NCBI GenBank assembly: GCA_023458315.1
Contig: JAEXAH010000124.1
Span: 5,787-69,786 of the forward strand
From: Pseudomonadota bacterium
Lineage (GTDB): Bacteria; Pseudomonadota; Alphaproteobacteria; Rhodospirillales; Magnetospirillaceae
Reading direction: 5' to 3'
DNA: 64,000 nt
Part shown: positions 17,255-26,185 of the stretch, in pieces
Layout of the letters: the number at the start of each line of letters is the position of its first letter
Numbering within the stretch: position 1 is the stretch's first letter
Translations under genes and position numbers: made by a program
Notes under the pieces: model-generated
Database searches by the model: none
What the model was told of the DNA's origin: nothing
What the model saw: the letters and a program-made list of their open reading frames with translations, nothing else

Positions 17255-17375
17255 CGGGGATCACTTTCTCGACCTTGGCCGAAGGCGGCGGCAAGTCGAA
17301 GGTGGCAAGGAAGATGCCGCCGCCGACGATGACGGCGAGCACAAGGGCGACCAGCACAGCGGCGATCTTGCTCAT
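17235..17375 (-). CDS. Small single-pass membrane protein, 46 residues
   Basis: Begins MSKIAAVLVALVLAVIVGGG, one hydrophobic helix, then a Pro/Lys-rich tail (DLPPPSAKVEKVIPDDK). The tail would face the periplasm if the N-terminus is inside. Its stop lies inside the next gene's start region (20-base overlap), supporting translation coupling. No family recognised. Confidence 0.6.
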   Translation of the reverse strand: MSKIAAVLVALVLAVIVGGGIFLATFDLPPPSAKVEKVIPDDKLPR

Positions 17376-17548
17376 GGGTTGACACAGACCTTCATCATGA
17401 TTTCTGGACACGCCCGGGCCTGGGCGATAAAAGCGGCAGGGGCGGCGGCCGGACCCGGTACCGCCCCGAGAGGCTAGGGTTCGACCATGGCGAAACCAGG
17501 GCAGTGTATCGGCGCAGGCCGCGCTGATCAACGGCGGGACCAAGTGTG

Positions 17549-18109
17549 ATGTCACAACAGCCGACCGACGGCATCCTGCAACGGCTTCAGCGCCCGATCG
17601 TCCTGGTCGGGCTGATGGGGGCGGGCAAGTCGTGCGTGGGGCGCCGGCTGGCGGCCCGCCTGGGCGTGCCCTTCACCGATTCCGACGTCGAGTTCGAGGC
17701 GGCGGCGGGCTGCACCATTTCCGAATTCTTCGCCAAATACGGCGAACCCGCCTTCCGCGAGGGCGAGCGCAAGGTCATCGCCCGGCTGATGGAGGGCGAA
17801 CCCCGCGTGCTGGCCACCGGCGGCGGCGCCTTCTGCGATCCCGAAACCCGCGCCCGCATCAAGCAGGACGCCGTCTCGGTGTGGATCCGGGCCGATCTGG
17901 ACCTGCTGGTCAAGCGCACCTCGGGCCGCGATCACCGGCCGCTGCTGAAGACCGGCGACCCGCGCGAGATCCTGTCGCGGCTGATGGATGCGCGCTATCC
18001 CCTTTACGCCGAGGCCGACATCATTGTCGACACCACCGACGAACCGCCCGAGGTGACGGTCGCCAAGGTGCTGGACGAACTGGCCCGTACTTTGGAGCAA
18101 CAGGCATGA
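17549..18109 (+). CDS. aroK: Shikimate kinase
   Basis: 186 residues, P-loop kinase phosphorylating shikimate with ATP in the aromatic amino acid pathway. Motifs: Walker A GLMGAGKS, the DSD substrate motif in FTDSDVEFE, TGGGAF and the lid arginines in GRDHRPLL. A GTG sits directly before the ATG at 17549, so the start may be three bases earlier. The gene overlaps aroB by four bases (ATGA), the usual aroKB operon. Confidence 0.95.
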   Translation: MSQQPTDGILQRLQRPIVLVGLMGAGKSCVGRRLAARLGVPFTDSDVEFEAAAGCTISEFFAKYGEPAFREGERKVIARLMEGEPRVLATGGGAFCDPETRARIKQDAVSVWIRADLDLLVKRTSGRDHRPLLKTGDPREILSRLMDARYPLYAEADIIVDTTDEPPEVTVAKVLDELARTLEQQA

Positions 18110-19212
18110 CCATCGAGACGCTGTCCGTCGCGCTGGCGGAACGCAGCTACGACATCCACATCGGCCCCGGCCTGATCGACCGCGCGGGCGAGCTGATGCT
18201 GCCGGTCATGCGCGGCAGGCGGGCCTTTGTCGTGACCGACGATTCGGTGGCGCCGCTGTACCTGAACCGCCTGCTGACCGCCCTGTCGCGCGAAGGCATC
18301 GCCCATCTGCACACCGTGCTGCCCCATGGCGAGGGCACCAAGGACTTCCCCCATCTGGAAGCCCTGGTGGACGCCATGCTGGAAGCGCGCTGCGAACGCT
18401 CGACCATGGTCGTCGCCCTGGGCGGCGGCGTGGTCGGCGATTTGACCGGCTTCGCCGCCTCGATCCTGCAACGCGGCCTGGATTTCGTGCAGGTGCCCAC
18501 CACCCTGCTGGCCCAGGTGGACAGCAGCGTCGGCGGCAAGACCGGCATCAACACCCGCCACGGCAAGAATCTGGTGGGCGCCTTCCATCAGCCGCGCCTG
18601 GTGCTGGCCGACACCGCCGCCCTGACCTCGTTGCCGCGCCGCCAGGTGCTGGCGGGCTATGCCGAGGTGGTGAAGTACGGTTGCATCGACGAGCCCGATT
18701 TCTTCGCCTGGCTGGAAGAAAACGGCTTCCAGGTGATCGTCGGCGAGGAAAAGGCCCGCCGCCACGCCGTCGCCGTCAGTTGCCGCGCCAAGGCCCGCAT
18801 CGTCGCCGAGGACGAGCGCGAGGGCGGCGTGCGCGCCCTGTTGAACCTGGGCCACACCTTCGGCCACGCGCTGGAGGCCGAAACCGGCTTCGGCGCGGAA
18901 TTGCTGCACGGCGAGGCGGTGGCCATCGGCATGGTCATGGCCTTCCGCCTGTCGGCCCGCCTGGGTCTGGCCCCGGCCGAGGACGCCGCCCGTCTGGAGC
19001 GCCATCTGGCCAAGGTCGGCCTGCCCACCGGCCTGAACCGCAACCGCGCCTGGGACGTGGACCGCCTGATCCATCACATGGCGGGCGACAAGAAGGTCAA
19101 GGACGGCAAGGTGACGTTCGTCCTGGCCCGCGGCATCGGCCAAAGCTTCCTGACCCGCGACGTGCCGGAACAGGCCGTGCGCGAGATGTTGCAGGATTTC
19201 GCCAGGGTGTAG
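18106..19212 (+). CDS. aroB: 3-dehydroquinate synthase
   Basis: 368 residues, NAD- and metal-dependent enzyme of the shikimate pathway. Diagnostic segments: GGGVVGDLTGF (NAD-binding), VPTTLLAQVDSSVGGK, and metal ligands in AGYAEVVKYG, NLGHTFGHALE and LLHGEAVAIGM. ATG overlaps the aroK stop. The CorC-like gene begins five bases after the stop, so the operon continues. Confidence 0.97.
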   Translation: MTIETLSVALAERSYDIHIGPGLIDRAGELMLPVMRGRRAFVVTDDSVAPLYLNRLLTALSREGIAHLHTVLPHGEGTKDFPHLEALVDAMLEARCERSTMVVALGGGVVGDLTGFAASILQRGLDFVQVPTTLLAQVDSSVGGKTGINTRHGKNLVGAFHQPRLVLADTAALTSLPRRQVLAGYAEVVKYGCIDEPDFFAWLEENGFQVIVGEEKARRHAVAVSCRAKARIVAEDEREGGVRALLNLGHTFGHALEAETGFGAELLHGEAVAIGMVMAFRLSARLGLAPAEDAARLERHLAKVGLPTGLNRNRAWDVDRLIHHMAGDKKVKDGKVTFVLARGIGQSFLTRDVPEQAVREMLQDFARV

Positions 19213-19216
19213 CCCC

Positions 19217-20500
19217 ATGGATACCGTCGCGCTGTCGCTGTTGGCGATTTTGATCTTGTTGTTGCTGTCGGCCTTCTTCTCGGGGTCCGAGACGGCGCTG
19301 ACGGCGGTGTCCCGCCCGGTCATGCACCAGTTGGAGCAGGACGGCAGCGGCAAGGCCCGCCGGGTCAACCGCCTGATCGCCGCCCGCGACCGCCTGATCG
19401 GCAGCCTGTTGCTGGGCAACAATCTGGTCAACATCCTGGCGTCGTCGCTGGCCACCAGCACGCTGATGGCGCTGTTCGGCGACGCGGGCGTGGTCTATGC
19501 CACCGCGGGCATGACCGTGGTGGTGGTGATGTTCGGCGAGGTGCTGCCCAAGACCTACGCCATCTATCACGCCAACAAGGTGGCGCTGCGGGTCAGCGGG
19601 CCGGTGGCGTTGGTGGTGGCGGTGCTGTCGCCGGTGGTTCGCTTCATCGAACTGGCCACCCGTCTGATCTTCCGCCTGTTCGGTGCCCGCTACGCCACCG
19701 AGGCGACCATCGAAACCGCCATGATGGAACTGCGCGGCGCCATCGAGGTGCACGCCGCCGAGGAGGAGGTCGAGGCCGAGCGCAAGATGCTGCGCTCGAT
19801 CCTGGATCTGGACAATGTGGGGGTCAGCGACGTCATGACCCACCGCAAGGCGGTGCTGACCATCGACGCCGGACTGCCGCCCGCCGAGATCGTCGACCAG
19901 ATCCTGCGCAGCACCTTCACCCGTGTGCCCCTGTGGCGGGACAACCCCGACAACATCGTCGGCGTGGTCCACGTCAAGGACGTGCTGCGCGCCGTGCGCG
20001 CCCTGGGCGCCGAACTGGACAAGCTGGACGTGGCGGAACTGGCCGCCGCGCCGTGGTTCATTCCCGATTCCACCACGCTGCTGGAACAATTGACCGCCTT
20101 CCGCAAGCGGCGCGAACATTTCGCCGTGGTGGTGGACGAATATGGCGCCCTGCTGGGCATCGTCACCCTGGAAGACATCCTGGAAGAGATCGTCGGCGAC
20201 ATCTCGGACGAACACGACGTGGCGGTGGCCGGGGTGCGGCCCCAGGCCAACGGTTCCTATGTGGTGGACGGCACCGTCACCCTGCGCGACCTCAACCGCG
20301 AATTCGACTGGCGGCTGCCCGACGAACAGGCCGCCACCATCGCCGGTCTGCTGTTGCACGAAAGCCGCCAGATTCCGGCGGTGGGCCAGGTGTTCCGCTT
20401 TTTCGGTTTCCGCTTCGAGGTGTTGCGCCGCCACCGCAACCAGATCACCTCGATCCGCATCACGCCGCCCAGTTCAGGGCCGGTGGCCGAGGAAGACTGA
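19217..20500 (+). CDS. CNNM/CorC (HlyC) family membrane protein with CBS pair
   Basis: 427 residues. N-terminal CNNM (DUF21) domain with about four helices (LLAILILLLLSAFFSGSETAL and later segments), then two CBS domains (about 205-330, with DVMTHRKAV and VVVDEYGALLGIVTLEDILEEIVGDI) and a C-terminal CorC_HlyC domain. Family members take part in magnesium or cobalt efflux; substrate is not readable from the sequence. It follows aroB by four bases. Confidence 0.9.
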   Translation: MDTVALSLLAILILLLLSAFFSGSETALTAVSRPVMHQLEQDGSGKARRVNRLIAARDRLIGSLLLGNNLVNILASSLATSTLMALFGDAGVVYATAGMTVVVVMFGEVLPKTYAIYHANKVALRVSGPVALVVAVLSPVVRFIELATRLIFRLFGARYATEATIETAMMELRGAIEVHAAEEEVEAERKMLRSILDLDNVGVSDVMTHRKAVLTIDAGLPPAEIVDQILRSTFTRVPLWRDNPDNIVGVVHVKDVLRAVRALGAELDKLDVAELAAAPWFIPDSTTLLEQLTAFRKRREHFAVVVDEYGALLGIVTLEDILEEIVGDISDEHDVAVAGVRPQANGSYVVDGTVTLRDLNREFDWRLPDEQAATIAGLLLHESRQIPAVGQVFRFFGFRFEVLRRHRNQITSIRITPPSSGPVAEED

Positions 20501-20506
20501 CGCTTG

Positions 20507-20536
20507 TTGCGCACATAACCTATTCGGACGTATAAT
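20507..20536 (+). promoter_or_regulatory. Promoter at the start of the CBS protein gene
   Basis: TTGCGC, an 18-base spacer and a perfect TATAAT at 20531-20536. The ATG begins seven bases after the -10 box, so the predicted transcript start coincides with the start codon. Confidence 0.6.
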
Positions 20537-20542
20537 TTCGGG

Positions 20543-21013
20543 ATGCGACCGAAAATTGTACCCGACATTGTTTCCCCTGGCGAAGTTCTCAGCCTGTCGC
20601 CCCAGTCCAGCGTGCGCGAGGCGGCGCGGCTGATGGCCTCGGCCAATGTCGCCGCCCTGCTGGTGGCCGAAGGCGACCGCATGCTGGGCATCGTCACCGA
20701 GCGCGACGTCAGCGCCCGCGTGGTGGCCGCCGGGCTGGACCCCGATGCCACGCCGCTGTCCAGGGTGATGACGCCCGAGCCACGTTCGCTGGCCCCCGAC
20801 GATTCCATTTCCGAAGCGCTGGAACTGATGCGCCGCCATTCCTTTCGCCACCTGCCGGTGGTGGACGATGGCGGCCACGCCATCGCCATGGTGTCGGTGC
20901 GCGACCTCTACGCGGTGGTTCAGAACCAGTTGGAAAACGACATCATGACCCGCGACGCCTGGATCATGGGCGTGGCAGACGCTTGGGGTGAGGGAATTTC
21001 GGACGGCGCGTAA
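20543..21013 (+). CDS. CBS-domain protein
   Basis: 156 residues, consisting of a tandem CBS pair: VREAARLMASANVAALLV with GIVTERDVSARV, then MTPEPRSLAPDDSISEALELM with HLPVVDDGGHAIAMVSVRDL. Such stand-alone pairs bind adenylates and act as cytoplasmic sensors; the partner is unknown. No Shine-Dalgarno lies at a normal distance, and the -10 box ends six bases before the ATG, so it may be translated from a leaderless mRNA. Confidence 0.85.
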   Translation: MRPKIVPDIVSPGEVLSLSPQSSVREAARLMASANVAALLVAEGDRMLGIVTERDVSARVVAAGLDPDATPLSRVMTPEPRSLAPDDSISEALELMRRHSFRHLPVVDDGGHAIAMVSVRDLYAVVQNQLENDIMTRDAWIMGVADAWGEGISDGA

Positions 21014-21030
21014 ACGCCGCCCCCTCCGCC

Positions 21031-21303
21031 TCAGGCCGCCTCTTCCGGGGTCTGGGCGGTCAGTTGCAGCGCATGAACCGGCCCGGCCAGTTCGTCGGCC
21101 AGCACAGTGTTGACCATGCGGTGCCGTTCCACCCGCGACTTGCCCGCGAAGGCGGCGGAAACCACGCGCACGCTGAAATGGCTTTCGCCGCCCGGCCGGT
21201 GCCCGGCATGACCGGCGTGGCGGCCGGAATCGTCCACCACCTCCAGCCGGGTGGGGGCCAGGGCTTCGGTCAGCTTGCGCTCGATGGCGGCGCGCACCTG
21301 CAT
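21031..21303 (-). CDS. BolA-family protein
   Basis: 90 residues with the BolA fold: AAIERKLTEALAPTRLEVVDDS at the N-terminus, a GGESHFSVRVVS strand and the signature FAGKSRVERHRMVNTVLADEL. BolA proteins work with monothiol glutaredoxins in iron-sulfur handling or bind DNA. ATG 21303 is preceded by AAAGGAA. An extra AGHAGHRPG segment rich in His sits before the conserved strand. It is divergent from the J-domain gene. Confidence 0.92.
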   Translation of the reverse strand: MQVRAAIERKLTEALAPTRLEVVDDSGRHAGHAGHRPGGESHFSVRVVSAAFAGKSRVERHRMVNTVLADELAGPVHALQLTAQTPEEAA

Positions 21304-21426
21304 GGGGGTTTCCTTTCGTGAAAAACAATCCGTTCCCAGGTGGGGGCGGCACGGCATTCCGTCAAGGGTGGATTTTCGCCGTGCCGCCTTGCCTCGGCCG
21401 CCGCGAATCCCCATTATTGCGCCATC

Positions 21427-21996
21427 ATGAAGGCAAGCGGATTCCGGCGCTCCTGGCACATTCCCCATGACGAGCCCCCAAAACAGCAGACCCGGCGGTG
21501 CGACCATCCCGGCTGCGCGGCCGAGGGCGAGCACCGGGCGCCCAAGGACCGCAACCATCTGAACGACTATTTCTGGTTCTGCCTGGAGCACGTGCGCGCC
21601 TACAACGCCTCGTGGGATTTCTACAAGGGCATGAGCCAGGACCAGATCGAGGACGAGATCCGCCGCTCGACCACCTGGCAGCGCGAAACCTGGCCGCTGG
21701 GCGCCAAGACCGGCAACCGCCGTTTCAATTTCGGCATCCACGACCCGTTCGGCGTGTTCGACGAGGACGTGGTCAAGGAACAGAACGCCAAGGCGCGCAT
21801 GGAAACGCCGGAACAGGCCGCCATGCGCGTGATGGAGCTTGACGGGCCGCTGACGCTGGCCACACTCAAGAAACGCTATAAGCTTCTGGTGAAGCGCCAT
21901 CACCCCGATCTGCACGGCGGCGACAAGGACGCCGAAGAGAAGTTCAAGGAAATCAACCAGGCCTACACCACGCTGCTTGCCAGCCTGAACGCATGA
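21427..21996 (+). CDS. J-domain protein (DnaJ-like, C-terminal J domain)
   Basis: 189 residues. The J domain is at the C-terminus (about 130-189) with the HPD motif in KRHHPDLHGGD, so it should stimulate an Hsp70 ATPase. The N-terminal region carries two Cys/His pairs (CDHPGC and an FCLEH segment). Start ATG 21427 was preferred over an upstream in-frame codon in low-quality sequence. It lies between bolA and cobS, an arrangement common in alphaproteobacteria. Confidence 0.85.
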   Translation: MKASGFRRSWHIPHDEPPKQQTRRCDHPGCAAEGEHRAPKDRNHLNDYFWFCLEHVRAYNASWDFYKGMSQDQIEDEIRRSTTWQRETWPLGAKTGNRRFNFGIHDPFGVFDEDVVKEQNAKARMETPEQAAMRVMELDGPLTLATLKKRYKLLVKRHHPDLHGGDKDAEEKFKEINQAYTTLLASLNA

Positions 21997-22030
21997 GGAG
22001 CCGGGCCGACGCCCGGAGATCAAGGACGCC

Positions 22031-23032
22031 ATGACCGCCAGCACCCAGAGCCCGCTCGCCTCGGACCACCCGCTCGCCCAGCCCGACATCGAACTGGATG
22101 TGCGCGAAACCTTCGGCATCGACGTCGACATGAAGGTGCCCGCCTTCAGCCAGGGCTCGGAACACGTTCCCGACAAGGACCCGGCCTATCTGTTCGACCG
22201 CGACACCACCCTGGCCATCCTGGCCGGGTTCGCCTTCAACCGCCGCGTCATGGTCCAGGGCTATCACGGCACCGGCAAGTCCACCCATATCGAACAGGTG
22301 GCGGCGCGTCTGAACTGGCCGTGCATCCGCGTGAACCTGGACAGCCACGTCAGCCGCATCGACCTGATCGGCAAGGACGCCATCGTGCTGAAGGACGGCA
22401 AGCAGATCACGGAATTCCGCGAGGGCATCCTGCCGTGGGCCTTGCAGCATCCCTGCGCCCTGGTGTTCGACGAATACGACGCCGGCCGCCCCGACGTGAT
22501 GTTCGTCATCCAGCGCGTGCTGGAGGTCGAGGGCAAGCTGACCCTGCTGGATCAGAACCGGGTCATCCGCCCCCATTCCGCCTTCCGCCTGTTCGCCACC
22601 GCCAACACGGTGGGCCTGGGCGACACCACCGGCCTGTATCACGGCACCCAGCAGATCAACCAGGGCCAGATGGACCGCTGGAACATCGTCGCCACCCTGA
22701 ATTACCTGGAACACGATGCCGAGGTGAACATCGTCACCGCCAAGCTGCCCGCCTATCAGGACGATGCCGGGCGCAAGGTGATCGGCCAGATGGTGTCGCT
22801 GGCCGATCTGACCCGCCAGGGCTTCATGAATGGCGACATCTCGACGGTGATGAGCCCGCGCACGGTCATCACCTGGGCCGAGAATTCCAAGATCTTCGGC
22901 GACGTCGCCTTCGCCTTCCGCGTCACCTTCCTGAACAAGTGCGACGAGGTCGAGCGCCCGGTGCTGGCGGAATACTACCAGCGCTGCTTCAACCAGGAAC
23001 TGCCCGAAACCCCCGCCCGGGTGATGATGTAG
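22031..23032 (+). CDS. cobS: Cobaltochelatase subunit CobS
   Basis: 333 residues, MoxR-type AAA+ ATPase. Walker A GYHGTGKST, Walker B LVFDEYDAG and the sensor ATANTVGLGD are seen. With CobT it powers CobN, which inserts cobalt into hydrogenobyrinic acid a,c-diamide in the aerobic cobalamin pathway. cobT follows after ten bases. cobN is not in the window. Confidence 0.95.
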   Translation: MTASTQSPLASDHPLAQPDIELDVRETFGIDVDMKVPAFSQGSEHVPDKDPAYLFDRDTTLAILAGFAFNRRVMVQGYHGTGKSTHIEQVAARLNWPCIRVNLDSHVSRIDLIGKDAIVLKDGKQITEFREGILPWALQHPCALVFDEYDAGRPDVMFVIQRVLEVEGKLTLLDQNRVIRPHSAFRLFATANTVGLGDTTGLYHGTQQINQGQMDRWNIVATLNYLEHDAEVNIVTAKLPAYQDDAGRKVIGQMVSLADLTRQGFMNGDISTVMSPRTVITWAENSKIFGDVAFAFRVTFLNKCDEVERPVLAEYYQRCFNQELPETPARVMM

Positions 23033-23042
23033 GAAGTATATC

Positions 23043-24938
23043 TTGGCCGTTCCCCCCAACGCCCCGGCGGCGCACGTCACCGCGGCCCCCCGCCGTGACG
23101 AGACGCCCGCCGATCTGATGAAGCGTTGCACCACGGCGGTGCTGCGCGCCATCGGCGGCCGCGCCGACCTGGATGTGTCCTACGGCACCGGCGCCGCCTC
23201 GGTGCGCGGCGCCGAGGTGCGGCTGCCCGCGCCGCCGCGCAACGTCACCGCGTCCGATCTGGTGCGGCTGCGCGGCACCGCCGACGCGGTCGGCCTGCGC
23301 TTTCGCTATCATACCGAGGCGCTGCACGCCGGGCGCATGCCGCCCGGCACCGAGGCACGCCGCGTCTACGAAGCGGTCGAACAGGCGCGTATCGAGGCGC
23401 TGGGGGCGCGGCGCATGGCGGGCACCGCCGCCAACATCGCCGCCGTTCTGGAACAGAAGGCGCGGGCCGAGGGACTGGACCGCGTCACCAAGCGCGACGA
23501 GGTGCCGCTGGCCGAGGCCATGCGCTTCCTGGCGCGCGAGCATTTCACCGGCGAAAAGCCGCCGCCCTCGGCCCAGCGCGCCGTCGATCTGTGGCGGCCC
23601 TATATCGAGGGCAAGGCCGGGCTGCGCCTGGATGCCCTGCGCGAGATGATCGCCGACGAGGCGAATTTCGTCGGCGGCCTGCGCGATTTGCTGAGCGAAC
23701 TGGAGCTGTTCGCGCCGTCGGAACTGGAAGACCAGGACGACAGCGAGGAAAGCCAGGAACAGGGCCAGCAGGCCGACGAGGGCGAATCCCAGGGCGAGAA
23801 GGAAAGCCAGCAGGACGACAGCCAGCAGGGCGGCCAAAGCCAGGCCGAGCCCAAGGCGGCCCCCGGCTCCGCCGATGGCGAAAGCCAGCAGGACGGCCTG
23901 GACAGCGGCGAGGAAATGGAAGCGGACGGCGCCGGGACCGAGGAGCCGGGCGGCCCCTCGCGCTCGCGCCCCAATTTCGAGCCCCGCCCCGGCGAGCACG
24001 GCGAAAAGCCCTATCACCCCTATACCAAGAATTTCGACGAGGTGGTGCTGGCCGAGGAATTGTGCGAGCCCGAGGAACTGACCCGGCTGCGCGCCCAACT
24101 GGACCAGCAGATGTCCCATCTGCAAGGCGTGGTCGCCAAGCTGGCCAACCGCCTGCAACGCAAGCTGATGGCCCAGCAGACCCGGTCGTGGGCCTTCGAC
24201 CTGGAGGAAGGCATCCTCGACACCGGCCGTCTGGCCCGTGTGGTCGCCAACCCCACCCATTCGCTGTCGTTCAAGATCGAGAACGAAACCGATTTCCGCG
24301 ACACCGTGGTCACGCTGCTGATCGACAATTCCGGCTCCATGCGCGGCCGCCCCATTTCGGTCGCCGCCATGAGCGCCGAAATCCTGGCCCGCACTCTGGA
24401 ACGCTGTGCCGTCAAGGTCGAGGTGCTGGGCTTCACCACCCGCGCCTGGAAGGGCGGCCAGTCGCGCGACAAGTGGCTGCATGACGGCAAACCGCCCCAT
24501 CCCGGCCGTCTGAACGATCTGCGCCACATCGTCTACAAGGCCGCCGACGCGCCGTGGCGCCGCACCCGGCGCAACATGGGCCTGATGCTGCGCGAAGGCA
24601 TCCTCAAGGAAAACATCGACGGCGAGGCGCTGCTGTGGGCGCACGACCGCCTGCTGGCGCGGTCGGAACAGCGGCGCATCCTGATCGTCATTTCGGACGG
24701 CGCGCCGGTGGACGATTCCACCTTGTCGGTCAATCCCGGCAATTACCTGGAAAAGCACCTGCGCGACGTCATCGAATACGTGGAAACGCGGTCGCCGGTG
24801 GAACTGATCGCCATCGGCATCGGCCACGACGTCACCCGCTATTACCGCCGCGCCGTGACCATCATGGACGCCGAAGAACTGGGCGGCACCGTGCTGCGCC
24901 AGTTGACCGCCCTGTTCGACGAGAAAGAGGGCGGTTAA
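23043..24938 (+). CDS. cobT: Cobaltochelatase subunit CobT
   Basis: 631 residues. The central region (about 230-310) is strongly acidic and Gln-rich (EDQDDSEESQEQGQQ), followed by a von Willebrand A domain with the MIDAS motif DNSGSM. This is the standard CobT layout. Start is TTG at 23043, six bases after AGGAAG which overlaps the cobS stop; the sequence has no ATG nearby. It forms the chelatase chaperone ring with CobS. Confidence 0.95.
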   Translation: MAVPPNAPAAHVTAAPRRDETPADLMKRCTTAVLRAIGGRADLDVSYGTGAASVRGAEVRLPAPPRNVTASDLVRLRGTADAVGLRFRYHTEALHAGRMPPGTEARRVYEAVEQARIEALGARRMAGTAANIAAVLEQKARAEGLDRVTKRDEVPLAEAMRFLAREHFTGEKPPPSAQRAVDLWRPYIEGKAGLRLDALREMIADEANFVGGLRDLLSELELFAPSELEDQDDSEESQEQGQQADEGESQGEKESQQDDSQQGGQSQAEPKAAPGSADGESQQDGLDSGEEMEADGAGTEEPGGPSRSRPNFEPRPGEHGEKPYHPYTKNFDEVVLAEELCEPEELTRLRAQLDQQMSHLQGVVAKLANRLQRKLMAQQTRSWAFDLEEGILDTGRLARVVANPTHSLSFKIENETDFRDTVVTLLIDNSGSMRGRPISVAAMSAEILARTLERCAVKVEVLGFTTRAWKGGQSRDKWLHDGKPPHPGRLNDLRHIVYKAADAPWRRTRRNMGLMLREGILKENIDGEALLWAHDRLLARSEQRRILIVISDGAPVDDSTLSVNPGNYLEKHLRDVIEYVETRSPVELIAIGIGHDVTRYYRRAVTIMDAEELGGTVLRQLTALFDEKEGG

Positions 24939-25005
24939 CCGGAGCCTCTTGACCTGGCCAAATCCCGATGGGTTTCGCGCCCCGGGACTTTGCCGCCCAA
25001 TCCAG

Positions 25006-25369
25006 CCGTCATGCGCGGACTTGATCCGCGGTTGTCCGGTTTTAAATTCCGTGGGCGGTTGATGTGCCCAGCCGACCTGGGGTGACGGCCGCCGCCCTGC
25101 CAAGAGACACGGATGGCACGGATGCCGCTTCGCGGCCACGGATGGGCACAGATCAATGCGTCATTCCCGCGCAAGCGCGTCCGGGGTGACGATTTTTATT
25201 ATAAATCAAATAGTTGTGTGCGCGCCGACACGACGATCATCCGTGTTCGTCCGTGGCCCGCGCCAGCGGGCATCCGTGCCATCCGTGTCTCGTGGCACAG
25301 CATGTCCGCCCGGGCACTCTCCGCGAAAATCTAAACCGGGCAGCAGTGGGTCAAGCCCGGCCATGACGG
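25006..25369. repeat. Outer inverted-repeat pair of a nested palindromic element
   Basis: Left arm 25006-25039 begins CCGTCATG; right arm 25336-25369 ends CATGACGG. The two 34-base arms match in about 26 positions when one is reverse-complemented. The same arm type (GTCATG...CTTGATCC) recurs at 63881-63990, so this is a dispersed family. Confidence 0.75.
25099..25296. repeat. Inner long imperfect palindrome
   Basis: Arms 25099-25152 and 25237-25296 are near-perfect inverted copies. Each contains the stretch GAGACACGGATGGCACGGAT or its complement. The core between them is AT-rich and non-coding. This looks like a MITE-like or REP-like element lying inside the outer repeat pair. Confidence 0.75.
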
Positions 25370-25422
25370 CAACCGAACGGCACCGGACCACCAACAGGTC
25401 CTGCTGACATACCCGTTTGGTT

Positions 25423-26112
25423 TCAGTCGTCCAGCACCGAGACGTGCGCCCAGATATTCTTCCAATCCTCGGCGGTCTTCGGGCGGATCAGTTCGTCCAC
25501 GTCCTCGTGCTGGCGCTGCCCCTTCAGGAACAGGTCGATCTGGGCCTTCAGGTATTTCATGTGCTGCTGGGCCAGCGGCGGCTTCTTGACGCGGCCCTGG
25601 CCGTCGCGGCCGTGGCATTCCATGCAATCGGCCTCGAACAGCGTCTTGCCTGCCGCCGCGTCGCCGGGCTCGCGCGGGATCTGCACCGCCTGCTTGGCCA
25701 GCTTCAGCCGCTCGAAGGCGTCCATGGGGGTGTCGTCCGACGGCGGATGCTTGGGCGGCTTGATGGAGGCCAGATAGTACGAGACGTCCAGCACGTCCTT
25801 TTCCGGCAATTCGCGGTCGTTGGCATAGGGAATCATCGGAATGTTCTCGCGCACACGCGATTTGAAGGCGCGCAATTGCTCGGCCAGGTATTCGGGGTGC
25901 ATGCCCGAGATGCGGGGATAGACGCCGCCGCCGCCGCCTTCGCCGAATTCGCCGTGGCAGGCGGCGCAGGTGCGCATGATTTCCTTGCCCTGTTCGGCGT
26001 CGTAGGTCCAGGTCTTGCCGTTGGGCAGCGTCACCGGCGCCGGTTTCTCCTGGGCGGCGGCGCCCGCCGCCGTCGCGGTCGTCAACACCACGGCCAATAC
26101 CCACGCGCGCAT
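25423..26112 (-). CDS. Secreted dihaem cytochrome c (c4-like)
   Basis: 229 residues with a signal peptide (MRAWVLAVVLTTATAAGAAAQ). Two haem c sites are present: CAACH near residue 50 and CMECH near 165, each with a following Met-containing region, so two cytochrome c domains. It should carry electrons in the periplasm. ATG 26112 has GGAGGAAG just upstream; longer in-frame starts run through the FNR-like gene. It lies 73 bases downstream of two FNR-like regulator genes. Confidence 0.88.
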   Translation of the reverse strand: MRAWVLAVVLTTATAAGAAAQEKPAPVTLPNGKTWTYDAEQGKEIMRTCAACHGEFGEGGGGGVYPRISGMHPEYLAEQLRAFKSRVRENIPMIPYANDRELPEKDVLDVSYYLASIKPPKHPPSDDTPMDAFERLKLAKQAVQIPREPGDAAAGKTLFEADCMECHGRDGQGRVKKPPLAQQHMKYLKAQIDLFLKGQRQHEDVDELIRPKTAEDWKNIWAHVSVLDD

Positions 26113-26185
26113 GCTTCCTCCGCTTGGCTGGATCGTCGTTTCCTCGACTTGTGACAGGCGGGGGCCGATCACGCTTTGAGCGCGG

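Larger units (their letters stand above)
24939..25422. other. Gene-free interval carrying repeat elements
   Basis: 484 bases between the cobT stop and the cytochrome c stop. Short open frames here lack codon bias and ribosome sites. The interval is occupied by the nested inverted repeats described below and by a short AT-rich core (25190-25212). No RNA gene was recognised. Confidence 0.7.

Noticed and set aside
21304..22176. Long minus-strand frame through the J-domain gene joined to BolA
   Set aside because: It is the shadow of the plus-strand gene; BolA begins at 21303 with a good ribosome site.
25081..25422. Short open frames between cobT and the cytochrome gene
   Set aside because: They lie within inverted repeats, lack ribosome sites and codon bias, and match no family.
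26113..26185. CRP/FNR site in the cytochrome c leader
   Set aside because: Only GTGA and TCAC arms 14 bases apart are seen, which does not fit either consensus.
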